From CATOSP01 sp965197545 (GTDB taxonomy: Bacteria > Chloroflexota > Dehalococcoidia > Lucifugimonadales > UBA3495): 64,000 nt of DNA. A program made the translations under genes and the position numbers. The stretch lies in assembly GCA_965197545.1 (NCBI GenBank), contig CBDANJ010000007.1, forward strand, positions 1,364,001 through 1,428,000, in the 5' to 3' direction. Positions 1-8,159 of the stretch are shown here, piece after piece. A model generated the notes under the pieces. It did not search any database. It was not told the origin of the DNA and saw nothing but the letters and a program-made list of their open reading frames with translations. Each line of letters begins with the position of its first letter. Position 1 is the first letter of the stretch.

Positions 1-414
1 CCGGCCCTGCTCATCGCAATGGCCATAGGCCGCCTGGGAGACGTGATCAACGGCGAGCACTTCGCCAAGGCCTCGGACCTGCCCTGGGCGTTCGTGTACA
101 CCAACCCCAACAGTCCAGGATACCTACAACCAGCTTCTCACCCGGCGGTCCTATACGAGTTGTTGTTCGACCTAATCCTGGTGGCCATCATCTGGCCGTT
201 CCGTCACCGATTGAGGCCCCACGGGATGTTCTTCGTAATGTACGGCGCGCTGTATTCCGTGGGGAGATTCTTCTTGAGCTTCCTTCGCGTGGAGGCCAAC
301 CAGTACTTTGGGATACTGAACCAGGCGCAAGTGTTGGCGCTATTGGTGATCCTCGTGGCTATCCCGCTGTTGGTGTACAAGGCCCAGTTCGTGCGGCCCA
401 CATCGGCGCCGTAG
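1..414 (+). CDS. lgt: Prolipoprotein diacylglyceryl transferase, C-terminal part
   Basis: Lgt transfers diacylglycerol from phosphatidylglycerol to the lipobox cysteine of prelipoproteins at the inner membrane. The frame is open from the first base, so the gene starts outside the window. The Lgt signature GRLGDVINGEHF is present near the left edge, followed by several hydrophobic membrane segments and a family-typical end with the motif GRFFLSFLR. The gene runs convergently toward recJ. About half of the protein is missing, but the signature makes the assignment strong. Confidence 0.9.
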   Translation, partial: PALLIAMAIGRLGDVINGEHFAKASDLPWAFVYTNPNSPGYLQPASHPAVLYELLFDLILVAIIWPFRHRLRPHGMFFVMYGALYSVGRFFLSFLRVEANQYFGILNQAQVLALLVILVAIPLLVYKAQFVRPTSAP

Positions 415-461
415 CAGAGGACAGGAGTTGCCGGGCAGGGATAAATCCGGCGACGTGGAGA

Positions 462-2150
462 TCAGGAAGCCCGGAAGTCCAGAACGCGCAGCGCCTTGGC
501 CCCGGGACCCTGCCGGTGGTCGTCAATGACCGTGTACACCAGGTCCACAGTGCCGGTCCCGGCAACCCAATCGTGGCCCAGGTTGAACCCAAGCGCGGTC
601 CACATTCTTCCCACGCCGCCAACAGTCAGCGCGAAGTGCTGACCGTTGGGCCCCATCATGCGTAACCCCCCGACATCCAGCCCGCGGCTCAAGAACTTTG
701 GCGCCCGGTTGCCCTGGCCATAGGGTTGAAGCTCGGCTAGCCAATGGAGTAGGTCGTTGTTCAACTCGTCCAGGTCTATTACGGCGTCGATTATCAGCTC
801 GTGGCGCGTGTCGAGGGAATCCAGGGCCGACCCGGCATAGGCTAGTAGAGCTTCGGTTACCTCGGGAAGCCTATCTCTTGGCACCGTAAACCCCGCTGCT
901 TGGGCGTGACCCCCGTAACGGACCATGATCTCCTGGAAGGTCGCAAAGGCTTCAACAAGGTTGAACCCAGGGATACTTCGGGCGCTGGCCACCAGGTTGT
1001 CTCCCTGGGTGGACATCACCACGGCGGGACGGTTATATGTTTCCGCCAATCGCCCCGCCACTATCCCAGCGACCCCGCCGTCAATTCTGGGGTCTTCCAC
1101 TACAAGAATCGGCGGCGCACCCCTTGCCCAGTGGGCTGAGACCTGTTCCCGGGCGATGTTATAGGCCTCTTCGGTTACAGACCGCCGCGTCCAGTTCAGT
1201 TCCTCAAGTTGGTTGGCCAACCGCTCGGCCTCAGCGCCGGACCGGGTGGTGAGCAGCATGTAGCTGTCCATGGCGTGGCCCATTCTACCGGGAGAGTTGA
1301 TCCGTGGAGCCAACTGGAACGACACTGTTTCAGTATCCAGTTGATTCGGGTCCACACCGGCGCGTTTGTACAGAGCGCGGAGGCCCGGACGTTCGGTCCG
1401 GCCCAGCGCGGCCAGCCCCTCCTTGACGAGGAAACGGTTCTCGTCTACCAGCGGCACCAGGTCGGCGATGGTCCCCAGGGCGGCCAACTCCAGCAGCCCC
1501 GGTCCCCACGGCTGCCCGTAGAACTCGTAGAGGCCCTGCATCAGCTTGAACGCAAGCCCAGCGCCGCAGAGTTCATAGAAGGGGTAGGTGCCTCCGGGAA
1601 GTTTGGGGTTGAGGACGGCGGCGGCGTTGGGCACTTCGTCTTGCGGCAAGTGATGGTCTGTGATGATCACGTCAACACCAACGCCGCGGGCGTGGGCCAC
1701 CTCCTCCACCGACGTGATGCCGCAGTCAACCGTTATTATGAGACTCGCTCCTTCGCCAACCAGTTGATCGATGGCGTCGTTGGAGAGTCCGTGACCCTCA
1801 TCGGACCGGCGGGGAAGGTATGGAGCCACCTTGACGCCCAGCGATGTCAGGCCCTCGGAGATGATGGCCGTGCCGGTGACTCCGTCAACGTCGAAGTCCC
1901 CGAATACGCCTACGGTTTCCTTCCGTTGCACAGCCTGGTACAGCCTGCCCACGGCGCGGTCCATCCCGGACATTCGCTGGGGATCGTATGGGAGTTGATG
2001 GGGAGGTTCTAGGAAAAAGCGAAGCTTTTCAGCGGTGTCGATGCCGCGCCGGGCTAACAGCTCGGCGATAGGCCGGGGGACGTCCGCAGGCAGGTCTCCC
2101 GTATTCACGGGCTGCGGCGGCACCCACTCTTTCGGTGGAGCGTCTGTCAT
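462..2150 (-). CDS. recJ: Single-stranded-DNA-specific exonuclease RecJ
   Basis: RecJ degrades single-stranded DNA 5' to 3' in recombination and repair. The 562-residue protein has the DHH phosphoesterase motifs in order: DFDVDGVTG near residues 85-93, VDCG near 141 and the DHH triplet at about 165-167. A GGHAQAAG motif of the DHHA1 domain lies near residue 410. Length and order fit bacterial RecJ cores. The gene starts 22 bases after fabF on the same strand, so the two are probably cotranscribed. The ATG at 2150 has no strong Shine-Dalgarno sequence, so the exact start is less certain than the identity. Confidence 0.95.
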   Translation of the reverse strand: MTDAPPKEWVPPQPVNTGDLPADVPRPIAELLARRGIDTAEKLRFFLEPPHQLPYDPQRMSGMDRAVGRLYQAVQRKETVGVFGDFDVDGVTGTAIISEGLTSLGVKVAPYLPRRSDEGHGLSNDAIDQLVGEGASLIITVDCGITSVEEVAHARGVGVDVIITDHHLPQDEVPNAAAVLNPKLPGGTYPFYELCGAGLAFKLMQGLYEFYGQPWGPGLLELAALGTIADLVPLVDENRFLVKEGLAALGRTERPGLRALYKRAGVDPNQLDTETVSFQLAPRINSPGRMGHAMDSYMLLTTRSGAEAERLANQLEELNWTRRSVTEEAYNIAREQVSAHWARGAPPILVVEDPRIDGGVAGIVAGRLAETYNRPAVVMSTQGDNLVASARSIPGFNLVEAFATFQEIMVRYGGHAQAAGFTVPRDRLPEVTEALLAYAGSALDSLDTRHELIIDAVIDLDELNNDLLHWLAELQPYGQGNRAPKFLSRGLDVGGLRMMGPNGQHFALTVGGVGRMWTALGFNLGHDWVAGTGTVDLVYTVIDDHRQGPGAKALRVLDFRAS

Positions 2151-2172
2151 AGGGGGAAGCCAGTCAAGCGGG

Positions 2173-3426
2173 TCAAGCCTCTAGCCCCGGATGGGCGATC
2201 ACCAATACGGAGTTGTGGCCTCCAAATCCGAAGGAATTGCTCATGCAGACCTGGACCGGTTGCACACGCCCCTGGTTGGGAATGTAGTCCAGGTCACACT
2301 CCGGGTCCGGTTTCTGCAGGTTGATGGTCGGCGGCAGTGCGCTGTTTTGCAACGCCTGAACGCAGATCGCGGCCTCCAGGGCTCCGCCGGCTCCGAGAAG
2401 GTGGCCAGTCATCGACTTGGTGGAGCTAATGGGAATGCGGTAGGCTTCCTCGCCGAGCGCGAGCTTGATCGCCTTGGTCTCTTGCCGGTCGTTCAACGGC
2501 GTGGAGGTTCCGTGTGCGTTGACGTAATCGACCTGTGATGGCTCCAAGTCTGCCGACTGCAACGCCAGCAGCATGGCGCGGGCCGCGCTCTGACCGGTGG
2601 GGCCGGGTTCTGTGAGGTGGTGCGCGTCTGACGTGGCTCCATAGCCGCGCAGTTCCGCCAGTGGGGTTACACCCCTGCTCTCGGCGCTCTGCTGACTCTC
2701 CAACACGAGGACTGCCGCTCCCTCGGCCATGACAAACCCGTCCCGTTGGATGTCGAAGGGGCGGCTTGCTTGCCGGGGGGTCTCATTCGAACGGGAGAGG
2801 GCCCGCATGGAGTTGAAACCGGCGACCGCGATGGGCGAAACTGGGGCCTCGCTGCCTCCCGCGAGCACAATGTCTTCTTGACCGCGGCGAACCATTTCCC
2901 AACCCTGGCCAAGGGCATCGGCGCCGCTGGAGCAGGAGGACACCAGGCAGTAGTTGGCGCCCATTGCTCCGGTGACCATGGAGACCTGTGCGGATGCCAT
3001 GTCGGCCAGCATCATGGGAATCAAGAAGGGGCTGACTCTCTTGGGTCCACGCTGGCTCAATACCTCGTGCTGCTGCGAAAGGGTGATGATTCCGCCGATC
3101 CCGCTTCCGATGATGACGCCTACTCGAAAGGGGTCCTTGGTCCGAGGGTCCAGCCCGGCTTGGGAGCAAGCCTCCTGTGCGGCCACGGCGGCGAGTTGGG
3201 CAAAGCGGTCCATCCGGCGGGCTTCTTTGCGCTCCAGATGGCTTTCCGGGTCGAAACCCTTAACTTCCCCGGCGATACGCGTATCGAAGCCTTCGGTGTC
3301 GAAGGCGGTAATATAGTCGATTCCCGACTTACCCTCGATGAGTTGGTCCCAGGTAGAACCTACGTCCAGCCCCAGAGGGCTGACGATACCGAGGCCGGTA
3401 ATGAAAACACGTTGAAGCTCGCTCAT
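2173..3426 (-). CDS. fabF: 3-oxoacyl-[ACP] synthase II (KAS II), copy 1
   Basis: This condensing enzyme elongates acyl-ACP with malonyl-ACP in type II fatty acid synthesis. The 417-residue product has the catalytic cysteine in SSCSSGADALG (about residue 165) and the two histidines in NAHGTSTPLND and SMTGHLLGAGG. I chose the ATG at 3426 (MSELQRVF), since a start at 3456 would lie inside the terminator hairpin just upstream. Another fabF lies at 9627, so this genome keeps at least two KAS II-type enzymes, one of which may be specialised. recJ follows after a short gap. Confidence 0.93.
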   Translation of the reverse strand: MSELQRVFITGLGIVSPLGLDVGSTWDQLIEGKSGIDYITAFDTEGFDTRIAGEVKGFDPESHLERKEARRMDRFAQLAAVAAQEACSQAGLDPRTKDPFRVGVIIGSGIGGIITLSQQHEVLSQRGPKRVSPFLIPMMLADMASAQVSMVTGAMGANYCLVSSCSSGADALGQGWEMVRRGQEDIVLAGGSEAPVSPIAVAGFNSMRALSRSNETPRQASRPFDIQRDGFVMAEGAAVLVLESQQSAESRGVTPLAELRGYGATSDAHHLTEPGPTGQSAARAMLLALQSADLEPSQVDYVNAHGTSTPLNDRQETKAIKLALGEEAYRIPISSTKSMTGHLLGAGGALEAAICVQALQNSALPPTINLQKPDPECDLDYIPNQGRVQPVQVCMSNSFGFGGHNSVLVIAHPGLEA

Positions 3427-3454
3427 ATTATTCCCAGCACCAAGTAAACATAAC

Positions 3455-3489
3455 AAAATGGACGAAGGGGATCACCCTTCGTCCATTTT
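3455..3489 (-). terminator. Rho-independent terminator after the radical SAM gene
   Basis: A perfect 15-bp inverted repeat (arms 3455-3469 and 3475-3489) encloses a 5-base loop. Read on the minus strand, it is followed by a T-rich stretch. It lies between the stop of the cobalamin radical SAM gene and the start of fabF, both on the minus strand, so it should end the upstream transcript. The arms begin with four A and end with four T, so it could work in either direction. Confidence 0.8.
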
Positions 3490-3551
3490 GCATTTCACGC
3501 TCTAACGCCACACCGCCCTCCATCCTTGGCCGCCTGGTTGGTCTACTGAGA

Positions 3552-5342
3552 TTAGTCTCTCGCGACCCTTCCTCGCTGGGATTCTGTGACGACGCGGTTC
3601 AGCGTTTCGCTAAGCTCGGTAATACGGCCTGAGATACTGGCCGCCAGTTCCCGTTTACTGTCGTCGATGGGGCCGGACAGCCTGTTCAGCGATTCGGTAA
3701 GTTCGGTGATGCTCTGGCCGATGTTGTCGACCACTTCCCGCCTGGCGTTGGCCAGGGGCTGGGACACGGACCGGAGCTTCTCCACCAATTCGCCGACTCT
3801 GACGGCCATGGTGTCGGCGAATTCCGAGCCGTGCATCGACACAGGGTCCGACCAGCCCCGGAGATTGTCTATGCCCTCGGCCAACCGGGCGCTGATGGAG
3901 TCTCCCAGGTCTCTGCTCGTGGCGGCCAACCGTAGCCTGTATGTTCGGAGAATGCGGAAGATCCGCTGGTACAGGTCATCGATCGGCGTTAGCCTGGCGG
4001 AGTACCGCTCGAAGAGTTCACGGGACTCCTCCATGCTCCAGCGTTCGTCGAAGTGGACGAACTGGCGGCCGGTGTAAAGGTGATAGGGCCGCATCTCGCC
4101 TTCTTGCAGGATCTCGCCGTTGGCGTTCAAGGGGGTCAGGCTGTCCCAGTTGGATGTTGCCGGTAGGGGAGTCAGGAAGTTGACGGTCTGGTAATTGCTG
4201 ATTTCCGTCACCCAGTCCGCAAGCTCCATAATGCTCTGTTCGGTGTCGTAGGGAAGTCCGATGATGGTCATAGCCACCACCGAGAAACCCATCTGGTTCA
4301 TACTGATGAGGTCTGAGTGGACTTGACCGGGTTCCTGCCGTTTTTTAACCAGTTGGAGGTTTTCCGCGTTGTCGGATTCCACGCCAACGTAGGCCATCTT
4401 GATATTGGCCTCGGTCATCGCCTTGGCCAACTCGGGGTCTTGGCCTACCTCCGCCCGGGCCTGGCAGATCAGGTACATGTCCTTGGTATGGTCCTTCCAG
4501 GCCTTGAGGCGTTCCAGCCGTTCATTCCTGAACTTGGTGGCCCGCAGCGGGGGCGGGTGCAGGTCATCGGAAATGAAGGTCTGGAATGTGCCATTGCGGG
4601 AGGAGTGGATCAGGCCGTCCTCCGCCAATTGCCGAAGCTGGGCGAGGCGTTTGATTTCCGTCTCCCTGTTCACCAACCGGTAACCCAAGAATTGTTGGAT
4701 CACCTGGCAGTAGGTGCAACTTTCGGTGCATCCCCGCACCGTCTCAATGACGCCTCCCGCCATGGGATTCGAGGAGTTCAAGTCCTTGATGGAGCGAAAG
4801 TCGGGCAACTCCACGAAGTCAGGAGCGACGAGACCCTGGCGCCGAGTCTGGACCACGTGGCCGTCTTTCCGGTAGGAAATCCCGGGCACCTTGTCCAGGT
4901 ATTGGTCCCGTGCATCGCCCTTGTAGGTGAGGAGCACATCGCATAGCTGTCCGACGATATCCTCGCCTTCACGTTGCACGATCACGTCGAAGTTACCGTA
5001 GTCGAAGGCTTCCTCGGGCAACGGACTCATCTGGGGTCCGCCTCCGATAGTGATCAACTCCGGGTGATACTGCTTGGCTAAACGGGCAACCTGATAGCCT
5101 CTGGGCGCTTCGTTAATCAACGCCGTGACCATGAGAATGTCCACGCCGTACAGGTCCTTGTCGGGGTCAATTACGCCGGAGCGGTCTTCGAACCAGATCT
5201 CACGCTCGTAAAGGTATGGGCCCTCCCATTGGGCCAGTGCGCCTGAGAGAAAGAGCATTCCCTGACGCGGGATGGCGATGTATTCGAAGTTTCCGCCAGC
5301 CGACGCTGGCTGTACCAACATCACCCGTTTGATTCTAGACAT
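3552..5342 (-). CDS. Cobalamin-binding-type radical SAM protein with helical C-terminal tail
   Basis: The protein has 596 residues. An N-terminal B12-binding-like Rossmann region (about 1-175, with IGGGPQMSPLPEEAF near 99-113) precedes a radical SAM core whose CxxxCxxC motif, GCTESCTYC, supplies C205, C209 and C212 for the [4Fe-4S] cluster. This is the class B architecture seen in methyltransferases and BchE-like enzymes; the substrate cannot be told. The last 115 or so residues are unusual: amphipathic and helical, with a repeated ITELTESLNR / ITELSETLNR motif. The ATG at 5342 is preceded by a good AGGAG site. A strong terminator follows. No functional partner is evident beside it. Confidence 0.8.
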   Translation of the reverse strand: MSRIKRVMLVQPASAGGNFEYIAIPRQGMLFLSGALAQWEGPYLYEREIWFEDRSGVIDPDKDLYGVDILMVTALINEAPRGYQVARLAKQYHPELITIGGGPQMSPLPEEAFDYGNFDVIVQREGEDIVGQLCDVLLTYKGDARDQYLDKVPGISYRKDGHVVQTRRQGLVAPDFVELPDFRSIKDLNSSNPMAGGVIETVRGCTESCTYCQVIQQFLGYRLVNRETEIKRLAQLRQLAEDGLIHSSRNGTFQTFISDDLHPPPLRATKFRNERLERLKAWKDHTKDMYLICQARAEVGQDPELAKAMTEANIKMAYVGVESDNAENLQLVKKRQEPGQVHSDLISMNQMGFSVVAMTIIGLPYDTEQSIMELADWVTEISNYQTVNFLTPLPATSNWDSLTPLNANGEILQEGEMRPYHLYTGRQFVHFDERWSMEESRELFERYSARLTPIDDLYQRIFRILRTYRLRLAATSRDLGDSISARLAEGIDNLRGWSDPVSMHGSEFADTMAVRVGELVEKLRSVSQPLANARREVVDNIGQSITELTESLNRLSGPIDDSKRELAASISGRITELSETLNRVVTESQRGRVARD

Positions 5343-5488
5343 GGTAGCTCCTATTACGTGGCGAGACGTAAGGTTGTCTCAGAGGAAGATCAGCGGCGGC
5401 GCTCATTGGCTTGTGAGGCGATGGTATCGTCTCTGCCTTGCATTCAAAAGAAGACTAATGGGAATCGTCTACTTGATTACCATCCTGC

Positions 5489-5494
5489 ATTATA
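5489..5494 (-). promoter_or_regulatory. Probable -10 element for the radical SAM gene
   Basis: A perfect TATAAT lies on the minus strand about 147 bases upstream of the start codon at 5342, in an AT-rich stretch of the 220-base gap between the two minus-strand genes. No convincing -35 hexamer is seen at 16-18 bases, so the call is tentative. The implied leader would be about 140 bases; I saw no riboswitch consensus in it. Confidence 0.4.
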
Positions 5495-5563
5495 CCGCAA
5501 GGACCGAAGTAATAATACACGATTTTTTACCAAGGTTAAAGTTGATTCAAGCCCGGCCCCGAA

Positions 5564-6505
5564 TCAACCCTTGAAATAAGGAATAATCTCCTTCGCGATA
5601 GTCTGTAGGTGACGCTCCCGGTCTGCCCTATCACAGGCTACGCTAAAGATGATGTGACGCGCTCCGGCGTCGATATATTCCTGTAGCCGCGCGATACAAG
5701 CTTCTACAGGTCCCAGCAGGCAATAGCGGTGCACTATGTCCGAGAACCCGCCGCTTCGCAGATAACGGCCTCCGAGGGCCTGTGTGGCGACCTCCGCGGC
5801 CTGTTCCACCGAATCGTATATTGAGATGTAGGGAAAGTAGGCCCACTGGAAGTCTTCCATGTTCCGGCCATTTTCCTTTGCAATCCCTTTGATCTTCTCC
5901 ACGCTATCCCGGTACCTGTCCGGGTCGTAGAAGTAGGGCATCCAACCGTCGCCCAGGACGGCTGCGCGGGTCATCGCCGCATCGCGTCTTCCCGACACCC
6001 AGACTGGTGGGTGGGGCTGTTGAGTTGGCTTGGGTAAGATGGTCACGTCGTTTAACTGGAAATGGCGTCCCTGGTACGCCACATGCTCTTCAGTCCACAG
6101 TTTTCGCAGCGCTTCCAGGCATTCGTTGGTCCGGCGCCCCCGCTGGTTCACCTTGAGGCCCGCGGCTTCGAACTCCACCGGGTACTCCCCGCCGACCCCT
6201 ATTCCCAGGGTCAACCGCCCTCCGGAGGCTATGTCCAGGGTCGTGGTCAGCTTGGCCAAGACGGTAGGGTGGTAGAAGGGGACGAGTACGATCGAAGACA
6301 CGACCCGTATCCGCTCGGTGGCTCCCGCCGCAACGGCGAGCAAAGGAAGGGCCGCATGGGTCGGGCCGGGGGGATTGCCCCGCATGTAGTGTTCGCCGGA
6401 CGAGAGGTAATCGTAGCCCAGTTCTTCCAATTGCCGGGCCTGGCGGGCCGTGTCGGCGGCTCCGGCGGTCAGACCCGCCCCGAACGTTAGCGTGGGCTTA
6501 TCCAT
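5564..6505 (-). CDS. LLM-class flavin/F420-dependent oxidoreductase
   Basis: This 313-residue luciferase-like monooxygenase-fold protein belongs to the family whose members use FMN or F420. Family features include the opening strand LTFGAGL, a central GGRLTLGIGVGGEYP segment and a later region around VWVSGRRDAAMTRAA. The F420 synthesis genes 6-10 kb away make F420 a plausible cofactor, but sequence alone does not separate F420 from FMN users. The ATG at 6505 has an AAAGGA ribosome site. Two other LLM genes (16332 and 33467) lie in the window. The substrate is unknown. Confidence 0.85.
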   Translation of the reverse strand: MDKPTLTFGAGLTAGAADTARQARQLEELGYDYLSSGEHYMRGNPPGPTHAALPLLAVAAGATERIRVVSSIVLVPFYHPTVLAKLTTTLDIASGGRLTLGIGVGGEYPVEFEAAGLKVNQRGRRTNECLEALRKLWTEEHVAYQGRHFQLNDVTILPKPTQQPHPPVWVSGRRDAAMTRAAVLGDGWMPYFYDPDRYRDSVEKIKGIAKENGRNMEDFQWAYFPYISIYDSVEQAAEVATQALGGRYLRSGGFSDIVHRYCLLGPVEACIARLQEYIDAGARHIIFSVACDRADRERHLQTIAKEIIPYFKG

Positions 6506-6891
6506 TAAGTTCTGGTCCTTTAACTCCTGGTCCTCGACCGGGAGAATCCCGCACTCGGGAATCTGCTAGGCAAGTTATCATAAACGAACCGTGACCGGGC
6601 TGCTAGGGAAGCGCTCGCCTCTACCGGGTGATTCGAATCCCACGCTTGGCCACTCGATTGCGGGCGTTTCCCCTTGCTTTGCTGCTTACCGATCTGGGCT
6701 TGGGCAAGAATTCAGGAATTCCCCTACCGGGTCACGCGCCTGGAGCTGAAGAGCTGTGGGTCCCGCTTACACGGGAAAGACGGCATCGTGGGGATAACTG
6801 GAAATTGCCCTTATGACCAACTGGATGAAAAGCCCTGGACCAGGGATGTAGGAATTCAGTGGTCAGTAAGTAGAGGCGGCCGGAGAGTCCA
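6506..6891. other. Intergenic stretch with no gene seen
   Basis: This is the first part of a 640-base gap. Short ORFs here lack family motifs or good ribosome sites. A tRNA-like ATTCGAATC motif near 6632 does not sit in a foldable tRNA. A CCCTGGACCAGGG-type sequence near 6833 resembles the arms of the inverted-repeat element at 6937, suggesting more decayed repeats. No gene is supported. Confidence 0.5.
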
Positions 6892-6935
6892 TTGAACATT
6901 GAACATGAACACTGAACACTGAACACTGAACACTG
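6892..6935. repeat. Heptamer tandem repeat (TGAACAC type)
   Basis: About six imperfect copies of a 7-base unit (TGAACAT, TGAACAC) run in tandem directly before the inverted-repeat element at 6937. The words resemble the GTGTCCAGTGG-type repeat at 16259, which suggests one dispersed intergenic family. It lies outside any supported gene. Confidence 0.7.
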
Positions 6936-6936
6936 A

Positions 6937-7081
6937 CCAGGGCCTTTTCATTCTCCCCTCTCCTGTGGGGAGAGGGGTTGGGAGTGAGGGACGTCTTTCC
7001 CTTGCAAGCACGGTTGACCCGGAGCGCCCCCCTCACCCCGGCCCTCTCCCTCCAGGGAGAGGTAGAATGAAAAGACCCTGG
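6937..7081. repeat. 145-bp inverted-repeat element (MITE- or REP-like)
   Basis: Ends at 6937-6954 and 7064-7081 are 18-base inverted repeats with one mismatch (CCAGGGCCTTTTCATTCT and its complement). Inside are two further hairpins built from CCCCTCTCC/GGGGAGAGG-type words. No protein is encoded. The structure fits a non-autonomous palindromic element; target duplications are not clear. It lies 60 bases upstream of the next gene and could affect its expression. Confidence 0.65.
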
Positions 7082-7144
7082 ACCACTGACATGCGGGCCT
7101 TGACATGAGTCTGGGGGTCTGATATCTGTTGCTGCAAAATTGAG

Positions 7145-8104
7145 GTGAGATATTTGCTGGTACTCGTAACCGGCGCAACTGGTTTCGTTGGCCGCCGCGT
7201 CGTGGCGGAGCTTCTGGAGCATCACCACAAGGTGCGTTGTTACGTGCATACCCCTGGCCGGGAGCGGTTGTTTGACAGCCGTTCGGTCGAGGTGCGTTAC
7301 GGCGGCGTCTCCGATCCCGATGCGCTGGCTGAGGCTTTCCACGGCGTCGAGGCGGTTGTCCACCTGGTGGGTATCATTCGCCAAAGCCGGAGACGTACCT
7401 TCGATCTAGTCAACCGGCAAGGGACCGCCGACGTGGTTGGCGCGGCGAAGGCCAGCGGAGTGAAGCACCTGGTCCAACTGAGCGCCATAGGGGCGGGCGA
7501 CGACCGGGAATACCCTTACCTGTTCAGCAAGTGGCGGGCAGAGCAGGAGGTAATCAACAGCGGCCTTCCTTACACCATATTGCGTTCCCCGATCATGTTC
7601 GGCGAAGGGGACGAGTTCCTGAACGCCCTGGCGGCGATGGTAAGGGTGTTCCCTCTGGTGCCGGTAGTCGGATCGGGTAGGAACCGTTTTCAACCCATCG
7701 CGGTGGAAGATGTAGCGCGCTGTGTGGCCTTGTCTCTGGACCGTGGCAGCCTGAGGGACCGCACGGTGGAGATCGGCGGCCCCGACCAGCTTACCTACAA
7801 CCAGATCGTCGATGCCGTGGCTCGGACCATGGGGAAGCGGCGGCTGCGCCTACATGTGCCCGTCTGGATGATGTACCTTGCCGCTATGGGGATGCAGCTC
7901 GTCCAGCCCCGCCCACCTGTGACGACCGACCAGCTCAAGATGCTGGCTATCCGCAACGTCGCGGAACCCGGCGTAGTGGACCAGGAATTCGGCTTTACCC
8001 CAAAGAGCCTGGAAGGTAACATAGACTACATAAAATCGGTCGGCTTCATGGACGGAATCAGGATTAGCCTCGGGTCGATGCCTCCTAAGATCAGAGACCA
8101 TTAA
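7145..8104 (+). CDS. NAD(P)-binding SDR-family protein (NDUFA9/YbjT type)
   Basis: This is an atypical short-chain dehydrogenase of about 319 residues. It has an N-terminal Rossmann motif TGATGFVG and the pattern HLVQLSAIGA, as in the family that includes NDUFA9 (complex I assembly) and sugar-nucleotide epimerase relatives. The C-terminal half is typical of the NAD(P)H-binding group of no fixed substrate. Coordinates use the GTG at 7145. A TTG at 7154 is attractive because GAGGTGAG sits just in front of it and the protein would begin MLVLVTGATG, as usual for the family. The exact function is unknown. Confidence 0.8.
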   Translation: MRYLLVLVTGATGFVGRRVVAELLEHHHKVRCYVHTPGRERLFDSRSVEVRYGGVSDPDALAEAFHGVEAVVHLVGIIRQSRRRTFDLVNRQGTADVVGAAKASGVKHLVQLSAIGAGDDREYPYLFSKWRAEQEVINSGLPYTILRSPIMFGEGDEFLNALAAMVRVFPLVPVVGSGRNRFQPIAVEDVARCVALSLDRGSLRDRTVEIGGPDQLTYNQIVDAVARTMGKRRLRLHVPVWMMYLAAMGMQLVQPRPPVTTDQLKMLAIRNVAEPGVVDQEFGFTPKSLEGNIDYIKSVGFMDGIRISLGSMPPKIRDH

Positions 8105-8159
8105 CCGGCTCAGGTCATAACCGGCGGAGACCATTGACCGGGCGTCACTAGCCCTCTAA

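Noticed and set aside
1209..2012. 267-codon plus-strand frame opposite recJ
   Set aside because: Antisense shadow of the DHH domain region, no ribosome site and no family pattern.
6601..6660. tRNA-like T-arm (ATTCGAATC) near 6632
   Set aside because: The stem bases around it do not pair as a T arm on either strand, and no acceptor, D or anticodon stems can be folded at the right distances.
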